64,000 nucleotides of DNA from Posidonia oceanica (lineage: Eukaryota; Streptophyta; Magnoliopsida; Alismatales; Posidoniaceae). The notes beneath the pieces were generated by a model. The model was not told the origin of the DNA. It was given only the letters and a program-made list of their open reading frames with translations, and ran no database searches. The position numbers and the translations under genes are program-made. Below are positions 20,895 to 30,544 of the stretch, piece by piece (position 1 is the stretch's first letter; the number at the start of each line of letters is the position of its first letter). The stretch spans positions 100,113,501 to 100,177,500 of the forward strand of contig JAZBRS010000026.1 in assembly GCA_037176725.1 (NCBI GenBank). The letters are read 5' to 3'.

Positions 20895-22589
20895 ATGACC
20901 ATCCTGAAGCGTCATCAGGGCCAAGCAGCGGAACATATACACTCTTTCGACATCACAAATCCTTCTTTTGAGAAAGAGATCCTCTTGGAACTTATTGCTT
21001 ATGGAGAGGAGGATGATACGGGCATGGATGAGACTGACGAACCATTGCCCGAGTTTCGGCCCTACGACGACGACCCAGAAGGCCCCAACCTTCATGTTGA
21101 GGAAGAAACAGAGGTTGTCAATATCGGCACAACTGAGGAAGTCAGAGAAGTTCGCATCAGTGCCCAGCTGTCCCCCCAGGCTCGAGCAGAGTTCATCACA
21201 TTCCTGAAAGAATATGCGGATGTCTTCGGCTGGAGTTATGAAGATGTTGGCCTTGACATAGAGATAGTGGTGCACAATCTATCCTTGGACCCAGATGCCA
21301 AGCCAGTAAAGCAGAAGCTGAGAAGATGGCGACTGCAGTGGCTACTTATGATCAAAGAAGAGATCATGAAACAGCATAGAGTCAATTTCCTTAAGGTCGT
21401 CCTTTATCCTGAGTGGCTGGCAAATATTGTACCTGTGCCCAAGAAAGATGGCCGCGTCCAGATCTACATCGACTATAGGAACCTGAACAAGGCGAGTCCT
21501 AAGGACAACTTCCCATTGCCTCACATTGACGTCCTAGTCGACAATACAGCAAGCCACAAGATGCTCTCTTTCATGGATGGCTTTTCTGGATACAATCAGA
21601 TCAAAATGGCAGAAGAAGACATGGAAAAGACTTCATTCATCACCCCTTGGGGAGTCTTCTGCTACCAAGTCATGCCGTTCGAGCTGAAGAATGCTGGCGC
21701 AACCTATCAGAGGGCCATGACTGTGCTATTCCACGACCTCATGCACCAAGAAGTGGAGGTCTACGTAGACGACATGATTGCTAAAACCAAAGAGCCTGAA
21801 GATCATCTTGCCTGTCTAAAGAAGCTCTTTACTCGTCTACGGAAGTACAAGCTGCGCCTGAACCCCAACAAGTGTGTATTCGGGGTGTCATCTGGGAAAC
21901 TACTGGGCTACAATGTTAGCCAAAGGGGGATTGAAGTGGACCCGATGAAGGCCAATGCCATCGTGGATATGCCACCCCCTCGGACTGAAAAGCAGGTCAG
22001 AGGTCTGCTTGGGCGTTTACAATACATCAGTCGCTTCATTGCACAGCTTATGCCCATCTATGAACCTATATTCAAGCTCCTGAAGAAGAATGCGCAGATT
22101 CATTGGAGCGAGGAGTGTCAGGCTGCATTTGCCAAGATTAAGTAGCTGCTGATTAAGCCTCCTATCTTGGTTCCCCCCACTCCAGGGAGACCCTTGCTTC
22201 TCTACCTTTCTACCACGCAGTATTCCATGGGTGCCGTCTTGGGCCAACATGACAAATCTGGTAGCAAGGAGCGCGCCATCTACTACCTGAGCAAGAAGTT
22301 CAATGAATGCGAAGCTAGGTACAGTACAATAGAAAAGACCTGCCTGTCCCTCGTCTGGGCTGCACAGAAATTGAGGCACTACATGATGGCATACCCAGTC
22401 CAGCTCTTATGCCGGCATTATCCAATCAAGTTCCTCTTTCAAAAGCCGGCCATGGTAGGCAGATGTGCTAAGTGGCAGGTGCTACCGTCTCAGTACGACA
22501 TCACCTTTGTCACTCAAAAATCCATGAAGGGTCAAGCTATGGCAAACCATCTTGCTGATCTCCCACTGCCTGAATATCAGCCACTCTAG
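20895..22589 (+). pseudogene. pol: reverse transcriptase and first RNase H, element D
   Basis: RT copies the element RNA into DNA. The start at 20895 is only the first ATG in frame; the protein is probably part of the polyprotein. Landmarks in order: an N-terminal acidic segment, NIGTTEEVREVRIS, then LANIVPVPKKDGR, NLNKASPKDNFPLPHIDVLV, FMDGFSGYNQI with the first catalytic Asp, and YVDD at 21762-21773 with the other two. The Ty3-type RNase H follows (about 22170-22450). Its usual first Asp is replaced (LYLSTTQYS), as is common in Tat elements that carry a second RNase H. Stops are TAG at 22143 and 22587; fragment A has CAG (Gln) at both places, so these are CAG to TAG changes. Confidence 0.93.
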
Positions 22590-23066
22590 ACGCAGTTTCC
22601 AGATGAAGACATTCTGTTTGCAATGGAGGACTCTGAGGACAAAGATCCTGTAGATCAGGAGCAATGGCAGCTATATTTTGATGGTGCTGTAAACAAAAAA
22701 GGCCGAGACGTAGGTGCAGTGCTGACAACGCCCCAGGGACAGATGATTCCTTTCTCCAGGAAGCTGACCTTCAAATGCACCAACAACGAAGCAGAGTACG
22801 AGGCATGCATCCTAGGACTGAATGTTGCCCTCGAGCATGAGGCACAGAAGCTGCTGTTGCACGGCGATGCTATGTTGGTGATCTCTCAAATCAATGGCGA
22901 GTGGAAAACAAAAGATCTGAAGCTACTGCCATATCATGAACACCTACTAAAGCTGATAGAACAATTTGCGAGCATCCGCTTCACATACATGAACTGAGCA
23001 AGGAACGCATATGCAAATGCGCTAGCTACCTTGGCATCCTAGCTCAGCATACCTGAAGACAGCACA
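22590..23066 (+). pseudogene. pol: second, archaeal-type RNase H, element D
   Basis: This extra RNase H between the RT part and integrase is the hallmark of the Tat/Ogre branch. The motifs are WQLYFDGAV (Asp codon 22680-22682), TNNEAEYEA (Glu) and HGDAMLVISQ (Asp), so the main catalytic acidic residues are present. It degrades the RNA strand of the hybrid, taking over from the decayed first domain. Stops: TGA at 22995 and TAG near 23040, the second in a place where fragment A has Trp (TGG to TAG). The frame is the same as RT and integrase. Confidence 0.92.
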
Positions 23067-24392
23067 GTGGATGTATCTGTTACTCGCATTGAGCAGCCTG
23101 CACACTGTATGAGCATCGAGGAGGTAGATTCAACAACAGAGGAGCAGCCCTGGTATAAAGACATAAAAGCTTTGCTAGAGCCTGGCAGCTTTCCACCTGG
23201 TACCTCACCAGTGGACAAGAGAACTCTGACGCGTCTGGCGTCAAAGTATGTATTGGGGGCGGGACAGTTGTACAGAAGGTCATACAATCAAATGCTCCTG
23301 CGCTGCTTAAACAAATCAGAGGCTGATGCACTGATGCTTCAAGTGCATGCAGGGACCTGCGGTCCGCACATGAGTGGCGTCCTCCTAGCCAAGAAGATAA
23401 TGCTGCAAGGATACTACTGGCTCACTATGGAAGCTGACTGCTGCCGATTCGTGCGCAGATGCCATAACTGCCAAGTGCACGGCAACTTTATTCGAGCGCC
23501 CCATCAAGAACTACACAGCATGTCATTGCCATGGCCCTTCTCCACCTGGGGGATTGATGTCATTGGCGCTATCCACCCTCCAGCTTCTAATGGTCATCGT
23601 TACATTCTGGTAGTGATTGATTACTTCACTAAATGGGTGGAAGCGACCTCCTACAAGACGGTGACTGTCGTGGCTATGGAAAAGTTTATCAGAAACAATA
23701 TCATAGCCCGGTATGGGGTCCCGCATGAAATTATATCTGACAATGGCACAAATTTCATTGCTAAGAGGATTGAAGACTATCTGCAGAGCTTCAGTATCAA
23801 ACATCACAGATCCTCGCCTTACCGGCCACAGATGAATGGTGTAGTGGAGTCCGCCAACAAAAATCTGGTCAAAATCCTGAAGAAAATGGTGGAAACTCAT
23901 AAGGACTGGCACGACAAGCTTCCTTACGCACTCTGGGCGTATAGGACATCCATTCGCACTTCAACAGGTGCCACCCCATACTCTCTGGTGTACGGCATGG
24001 AGGCAGTGCTGCCCGTCGAGGTAGAGATCCCCTCACTACGGATCCTACACGAAGCTGAGTTGGATGAAGCAGAATGGGTCGAAGACCGCTGTGTCCAACT
24101 GAACTTGATTGATGAGCACAGGCTGCAAGCTATGCATAATGCTCACTGCTATCAAAAGAGAATGGCCAGGTCTTACTTGAAGAAAGTTCAGCCAAGAGGC
24201 TTCCAGACAGGGGACCTTATGTTGCGCGCCATTCACTTGCCTGATGGTCGAGGGAAATTCTGACCTAACTGGCGTGGCCCCTTTGTAGTAAGGCAAGTCT
24301 TTTCAGGCAGAGCCGTAACCCTTGAGGATATGGATCAAGTCGAGCAGTCTGAGCCCGTCAACCTCTGCTACCTCAAGAAGTACTATCAGTAG
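23067..24392 (+). pseudogene. int: integrase of element D
   Basis: Integrase inserts the cDNA into the host genome. The N-terminal zinc finger is complete: H in LQVHAG, H in GPHMSG and C-H-N-C near residue 133 of this segment. The catalytic D-D-E is intact: Asp 23556-23558 (WGIDVIG), Asp 23739-23741 (ISDNGTNF) and Glu 23847-23849 (VVESANK), with 35 residues between the last two, the D-D(35)E spacing of the family. The C-terminal part ends after a WRGPF motif at TAG 24390-24392. One stop interrupts it, TGA at 24261, just before that motif. No chromodomain is seen, as expected for Tat elements. Confidence 0.93.
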
Positions 24393-25901
24393 CCGAAGGC
24401 GGCCCCGTTGTAGATGCTCTTCTCCAACCTATACACTTACATTCTCGCTCCTTACATTCTCATCCTACCTGCATCTTCTATCTTGTCTCTTACTTTTGTT
24501 CTTGAACATCCACTTATGCTTCCTCTATCCTACTCTTGCATCATCTCTCTTTTCAAATCATCATCGTCATCCTCCCAAAACATGCATCATCTCTTTTTCA
24601 AATCATCATCGTCATCCTCTTAAGTCACATATTGCATCTTCTGCCTGGTGATGAAAATCGGAAGTGCTTGCCTACTTTGGAAAGAGTCCACCCTGCCTCA
24701 CCCGGCACTACTTAGATGCCTTAGCAAGTGAGGGAGCCACCACCAATCAGGATAGGCGAACTGCCTAAAACTCGTAAGGACATACACCTCTGAGGGAGAA
24801 AAAATGTCAGGATGTGAGTTGAAAAAGTGAGAATAGATATCTAGGCTTGGGCACGTCCAAGGAACAGAAGACGAAGATAGAAGCCGGTCCTAGAGATAGG
24901 GGTGTGCAGTCTAACCTTTCTCCTTCTACCCATCTCATAGCAGACCCAAAGCCCACATCCATTACAACCCAAACACCCTTCCTTTTACCTCCAAAATGGG
25001 GATAGCAAAAGCCTGTGAAAAAAAAGAAAAAAAGAAATCAAACAAGCAAAAAAAAAAGAGATAGAACAAAGACAAAAAAAAAGGAGAAAAAGCAAGCAAA
25101 AAAAAAAAAAAAGAAAGAAAGAAGAGAAAGGGGCAAGATTCAGCCTGAAAATACAGGTGACATCATCCCCCCGTACCTTACAAGAAACCCAAGGGTGTAA
25201 GCCTAAAAGGGTCTACCACTTCCCTCCAAAAACAAACACTTACCATCTCCTGGCTAGGGGCAGAGAAAGACTGCATACCCACGAGGGAGAAATCAAAAAA
25301 AGAGAGCAGAAAAAGTAGGTGTAGGTCCTGAGAGCTTGGTAGGTAACCTATCCTCACCACATCACCACATGTATACTGCCAACACCCATTCCGGAGTGCC
25401 ACCAGCAAGCTAAGAGTCCAAGTAGGGCCTGGTGAGTCAGGGATCACTCCCTTCCTCTGCAGCAGGCACCAAAGCACTCTGTATGCTGAGGGCACCAAAA
25501 GCATACTAATCATCTCTTAAGCACACCAACCTGCATCATGCATGCATGCATCTTCAATCATCCTTTCCTTCCTATCAATCGTCCCGCTCTGCAACTCGCT
25601 TCGACTCTGAGACAGTACTCCTTGCCAAGCACGCGTTGAGGCCGTTCGAGCTGCGCTGGTCCAGATCTCCTGCCAAGTCCTCGCCCCGTGTCAATAAGAC
25701 TGCTACAGATCTTTCCTGCTTATGATTGCTTAGCTGTTTTGTTCTGATGTTAACTGCTGAATACATGTAGAACTGCTTTATCAATCTCGGATTCTGCTTT
25801 CTGCAAAAGATTATATGCCTGTGTGATCTGACTATCTACAGTATTGATAATAGGTACCTTCAAGCTCTGCAGCATCTACCTGTACCCCTGCGGCTTGCGC
25901 C
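24393..25901 (+). other. non-coding region after integrase, element D
   Basis: The region opens with C/T-rich sequence and short ATCATCGTCATCC repeats (24540-24625). A mixed region follows, then an A-rich purine tract at 25010-25135 with runs of AAAAAAG. No open frame has recognisable content. It may hold the 3' end of the pol transcript unit or signals for the downstream gene, but I see no defined site. Confidence 0.6.
25010..25135 (+). repeat. A-rich purine low-complexity tract
   Basis: About 125 bp almost entirely of A and G, with repeated AAAAAAG words and occasional CAAGCA. It is simple sequence only. Confidence 0.85.
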
Positions 25902-27103
25902 ATGGGTTATCCAACTCTTGAAACCCTAGTGCACTGTTTTGAAGCCCTGCGGGGCTGGATTGGCAAGCTTACTCGGGAAGACTGTGAGAAGCTGCACCTC
26001 TAGGGCATACCCACAAAACTACTGAAAGCGGCTGATGTTGAAGTGAGCCATCATCTTCTATGCGCTGCCGGAAGATTCTGGAAGCCCGCGCACCATGGCT
26101 TCCGCTTCAGAAGAACTGAACTGACACCTACTCTGGAAGAGGTGCGCCGCATCTGTGGCTTCTCCCGGCTGATGGGACCGCTCATTTTCATGAGGCGTGA
26201 CAAATACATAGTGGTCCTCTGCAAGCTATCTGGGCTATCTACTGCCAGTGCCAGCAAAGATTGATCTGCACCAGCGACCCCGCGCCCATGCTGTGCTTGC
26301 ACTACTTTGATGAAATCATAGACAAGCGTGCTGAACTCGGAGATGATTTGTGGCTTCGGGGATTTGTCACCCGATTTCTGAGAGAGCTGATCTTCACTCA
26401 TGGCCAGATGACAGTCGCGATAGAAATTGCTGAAATCGCACTAGCTATGGTGACTAGGCAGATTGACCTGGCACCCGTCGTCTTGGCTGAAACTTACTGC
26501 GGATTGGACTGCATCTCCCACTACTGTCGCCACTTCCACGGCTATGGAGTGCTAATACAGATCTGGCTGGCTACCCACCTTGAACTGGACCTGCTGTGCC
26601 CCCAGGGCCACATCATTGAAACATACTGCAATAGCGGCCATGCCAAGACAATCAAGAAGGTCCCTGAAGAATACAAGAAGTTATCTGAGCTGACGGATGA
26701 TACCGTCACCTGGCACATCATCCCGTCTGTGGCCGAGCCCTTTATTATCTTCTTCAATACCCACGACGTGCAACTCGTGGTGCTGCCTAGATTCACTGGA
26801 GGCATGGAGTATCACCCCATCCGGGTCATGCGGCAGTTCGGACTCCAGCAGGGCGCCTTCATAGACAGCACAGCCCCAAGACTACTTCAAGCATATCCTT
26901 ACGGGACAGCATCTGCTACAGCAAAACTGGCTAATCTCATATAGCATGGAGTGCAGTATACTGACCTGGCATCTGCACAAGGTTCGAGGTGCACACCCGA
27001 ATATCTGACAAAGGTACAAGCTTTCTGGCCTATCAATGAGATACCTCCTGGCACTCCTCAGTTCCCTGACTCCAGAAAGGCAATGAAAGCCAGGACCGAC
27101 TAG
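25902..27103 (+). pseudogene. extra gene downstream of integrase (DUF7745-like), element D
   Basis: ATG at 25902 to TAG at 27101, about 400 codons, with TAG at 26001, a frameshift near 26250-26262 (frame 0 to 2) and TAG at 26942. Readable segments include GWIGKLTREDCEKLHL, RTELTPTLEEVRRICGF, the LHYFDEIIDKRAELGDD region, RGFVTRFLRELIF and MEYHPIRVMRQFG. I remember very similar proteins annotated as DUF7745 in several woody plants, and the PTLEEV-x-x-I-C-G part recalls the plant mobile domain family. Its function is unknown. It is on the same strand as pol and lies 1.5 kb downstream, inside the element, so it was probably acquired by the element. The family name is from memory and needs a search. 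Confidence 0.7.
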
Positions 27104-27652
27104 AGCATCCATGTAACTGTCTGCCTATTTTCGGCTGTAAACTTTTGGCCTGTCACAAGCATGTAATCAAGCTCAATCAATGCAAAGGCATTCTGAGCCA
27201 CCTGTTTGCATTTCAAATCAGCTTCAAGTGCATACATCATCATGTCAATCATATCTGCAGGGCCCCTGGCCAGACTTGTTGCCAAACACCATGGGAAAGT
27301 CCTCATCAGTCAACCCAACCACTGACCCATGACATCTGAGCAAACAAGCTACCGGGCACCGCCATCCGGATCTTCATCGACGGGCTGGCACCCCCAACTG
27401 CTCGGCGATAGGTCCGTCAACCAGTTATCATTCTTGGGCTGGTACCCCAAACTACTCGTCTGGCAAACATGACAGTTTTGTCTTCATCCTCTGCTTTCGA
27501 TGCCAAGGACGCATTGGCCAACCCCTGGTATCATCCTGATACCAGGGGCATCTTTTGATCGCCCCTTGGTATCATTCTTCCTCTCTCTCCCTCATGATAT
27601 TCCTGGTATCATGAGATGATTCGCTCTCGCGAAACCCATTCCTTTGCCGGTC
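27104..27652 (+). other. tail of element D before the hairpin arrays
   Basis: No gene is recognised. From about 27390 it has degenerate copies of the later hairpin units, a perfect palindrome at 27522-27548 and further GGTATCA words to 27615. Confidence 0.6.
27522..27548 (+). repeat. perfect 12-bp hairpin
   Basis: CCCCTGGTATCA and TGATACCAGGGG flank the 3-nt loop TCC. Partial copies of the arm (CCCTTGGTATCA, CCTGGTATCA) follow within 80 bp. Confidence 0.9.
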
Positions 27653-28884
27653 GATAAGTCCGATATCTTATCATCTCTTTCCCTTTGTCGGCCGATAAGT
27701 CCGATATCTTATCATCTCTTTCCCTTTGCTGGCCGATAAGTCCGATATCTTATCATTCCTTTATCCCCTCTTTGCCGGCCGATAAGTCCGATATCTTATC
27801 GTTCTATTCTTTTATTCCTTTGCCGGCCGATAAGTCCGATATCTTATCATCTCTTTCCCTTTGCCGGTCAATAAGTCCGATATCTTATCATTCCTTTATC
27901 CCCTCTTTGCCAGCCGATAAGTCCGATATCTTATCATCTCTTTCCCTTTGTCGGCTGATAAGTCCGATATCTTATCATCTCTTTCCCGACCGATAAGTCC
28001 GATATCTTATCATTCCTTTATCTCCTCTTTGCCGGCCGATAAGTCTGATATCTTATTATTCTATTCTTTTATTCATTTGCCAGTCGATAAGTCCGATATC
28101 TTATCATCTCTTTCCCTTTGTCGGCCGATAAGTCTGATATCTTATCATCTCTTTCCCTTTGCCGGCCGATAAGTCCAATATCTTATCATTCCTTTATCCC
28201 CTCTTTGCCGGCCGATAAGTTCGATATCTTATCATTCTATTCTTTTATTCATTTGCCGGCCGATAAGTCCGATATCTTATCATCTCTTTCCCTTTACCGG
28301 CCAATAAGTCCGATATCTTATCATCTCTTTCCCTTTGCCGGCCGATAAGTCCAATATCTTATCATCTCTTTCCCTTTACTGGCCGATAAGTCCAATATCT
28401 TATCATCTCTTTCCCTTTGCCGGTCGATAAGTCTGATATCTTATCATCTCTTTCCCTTTGCCGGCCGATAAGTCCGATATCTTATCATTCCTTTATCTCC
28501 TCTTTGCCGGCCGATAAGTCCGATATCTTATCATCTCTTTCCCTTTGTCGGCCGATAAGTCCGATATCTTATCATCTCTTTCCCTTTGCTGGCCGATAAG
28601 TCCGATATCTTATCATTCCTTTATCCCCTCTTTGCCGACCGATAAGTCCGATATCTTATCATTCCTTTATCCCCTCTTTGCCGACCGATAAGTCCGATAT
28701 CTTATCATTCTATTCTTTTATTCCTTTGCCGGCCGATAAGCCCGATATCTTATCATCTCTTTCCCTTTGCCGGCCGATAAGTCCGATATCTTATCATTCT
28801 ATTCTTTTATTCATTTGCCGGCCGATAAGTCCGATATCTTATCACCCCTTTCCCTTTGCCAGTCGATAAGTCCGATATCTTATC
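27653..28884 (+). repeat. GATAAG hairpin tandem array, about 29 copies
   Basis: The unit core is GATAAGTCCGATATCTTATC, in which GATAAG pairs with CTTATC. Cores are joined by spacers such as ATCTCTTTCCCTTTGCCGGCC, giving units of about 41 bp, or 45-51 bp with longer spacers. I counted about 29 cores. Spacers of two or three classes alternate, which suggests duplication of larger blocks. Element C retains only about one related copy (46208-46240, minus). Confidence 0.92.
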
Positions 28885-29060
28885 ACTCTTTTTCTTATCA
28901 ATCAATCAATCACTCTTTTTCTTATCAATATCAATCAATCACTCTTTTTCTTATTAATATCAATCTATCACTCTTTTCCTTATCAATATCAATCTTATCA
29001 CTCTTTTTCTTATTAATCAATTAATCACTCTTTTTCTTATCAATCAATCAATCAATCACT
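28885..29060 (+). repeat. CACTCTTTTTCTTATCAATCAATC repeats
   Basis: Short tandem repeats of CACTCTTTTTCTTATCAAT with ATCAATC microsatellite parts, five or six copies. C has the equivalent GATT microsatellite at 47193-47250. Confidence 0.85.
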
Positions 29061-29990
29061 GCTCTTTCCAGTTGATAGGACCGTAAACTATCATCTTGGG
29101 CTGGTGTCTTATCTAGCCCGCAGTTGTGTTATACAGCTGACATCCAATAACTGTCCCTCGTAATTGCACTTTCCGGTTGATAGGGCCGTAAACTATCGTT
29201 CTCTGGCTGATGATCCAAAACTCATCCTTGGCTGATATCCGAAACTATCACTTGCAATTACGTTATACGGCTGACATCCAGTAACTGTCCCTTGCAATTG
29301 CACTTTCCGGTTGATAGGACCGTAAACTATCGCTCCCGGTTGATAGGCCCGTAAACTATCGCTCCCGGTTGATAGGCCCGTAAACTATCGCTCCCGGTTG
29401 ATAGGACTATAAACTATCACTTGCAATTGCATTATACGGCTGATTACCAGTAACTATCCCTCATGATTGCGCTTTCCAGTTGATAGGACTGTAGACTATC
29501 GCTCCCGGTTGATAGGTCCGTAAACTATCACTTCCGGTTGATAGGTCCGAAAACTATCGCTTCCGGTTGATAGGACCGTAAACTATCACTACACCAATCA
29601 TGTTATACGGCTGATATCCAGTAACTATCACTCGCAAATGCCCTTTCTGGTTGATAGGACCGTAAACTATCGCTCCCGGTTGATAGGCCCGTAAACTATC
29701 ACTCCGAGTTGATAGGCCCATAAACTATCATTCCCGGTTGATAGGCCCGTAAACTATCGCTTCCGGTTGATAGGACCGTAAACTATCATTCTCTGGCATT
29801 TGCATTATACGGCTGATATCCAGTAACTATCACTCACAACTGCTTCCGGTTGATAGGTCCGTAAACTATCACTTCCGGTTGATAGGTCCGTAAACTATCG
29901 CTTCCGGTTGATAGGTCCATAAACTATCGCTTCCAGTTGATAGGTCCGTAAACTATCGCTTCCAGTTGATAGGACCGTAAACTATCCGGT
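29061..29990 (+). repeat. GATAG hairpin tandem array, 29-bp unit
   Basis: The core unit is TTGATAGGACCGTAAACTATC plus GCTCCCGG-like sequence, 29 bp where perfectly tandem (for example 29341-29400). GATAG pairs with CTATC. Blocks with GGCTGATATCCAGTAACTATC and CTTGCAATTGC are interspersed. More than 20 cores are present. Element C has the same units at 46260-47190 (minus). Confidence 0.92.
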
Positions 29991-30477
29991 CGATAAGCCC
30001 GACACCTTATCACCCTCTTTGCGCGACTTTGTCCTAGGAAAGCAAAGTCCCACATCCCTCTGCGATTGGAGAGTCGGCCTCTCTCCTCTCGCACCCTTTT
30101 TGCTAGCTTGCTCCCCGAGCGGGGACCAGCTGCACTTTTCTTTCTCGCTCTGTCGCACAAGTTTGGCCGGCCTGCCGAGTCTTTGCGCCACATCGTGTTT
30201 CTTTTTAGCTTTCTTCTTTTGCATCACCTTTGCACTTTACCTCTCTAGCACAGCATACTAGTCCAGCATCATCATCATCTTCTGCTGCATTGGCATTCTT
30301 AGCTGCACTAACTTTTGCACTAACATTTGCATTGCATTTGCATTAGCATGCATTGCATACTTTGCATCTCATCCATCTGTGCCTGCACCTTTGCATTGCG
30401 GCAACGGGCTACGATTTTCGGTGCATCCACCGAATAAGTAGCTCACGCCCATAGCAAACCTCTGCTCCCGTCGGTCA

Positions 30478-30496
30478 GATGGGGTCTCTTGTCAAC
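30478..30496 (+). repeat. inverted copy of the LTR terminus
   Basis: GATGGGGTCTCTTGTCAAC is the reverse complement of the LTR start GTTGACACCCCATT apart from a 4-5 nt insertion. The two arms enclose the polypurine tract. C has the same arrangement (45673-45691 against 45612-45624). Confidence 0.75.
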
Positions 30497-30531
30497 CCTG
30501 AGCAGCGGCCTCGCTTCGCTTGACCTCGCTC

Positions 30532-30542
30532 AGGGAGGGGCA
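30532..30542 (+). other. polypurine tract of element D
   Basis: AGGGAGGGGCA lies two bases before the 3' LTR. The same tract is next to the LTR of C (45628-45637, minus). It primes plus-strand DNA synthesis in this class of element. Confidence 0.9.
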
Positions 30543-30544
30543 TC

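Larger units (their letters stand above)
29991..30544 (+). other. tail of element D before the 3' LTR
   Basis: Non-coding. It includes an inverted repeat GACTTTG/CAAAGTC near 30025-30050, CATTTGCATTAGCATGC words, and from about 30400 a stretch well conserved in C (45625-45760, minus). It ends in the polypurine tract. Confidence 0.65.

Noticed and set aside
27685..29024. Short Asp-Lys-Ser-Asp-Ile-Leu-rich repeat proteins
   Set aside because: They are translations of the GATAAG array with no conserved start and are interrupted at each longer spacer.
27653..29990. CRISPR array
   Set aside because: The regular repeats have similar, not unique, spacers, there are no cas genes, and the setting is a plant retrotransposon tail.
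29924..30261. Small open frames on both strands near the end of D's tail
   Set aside because: They are short, overlapping and without similarity that I recognise; the region is repeat-derived.
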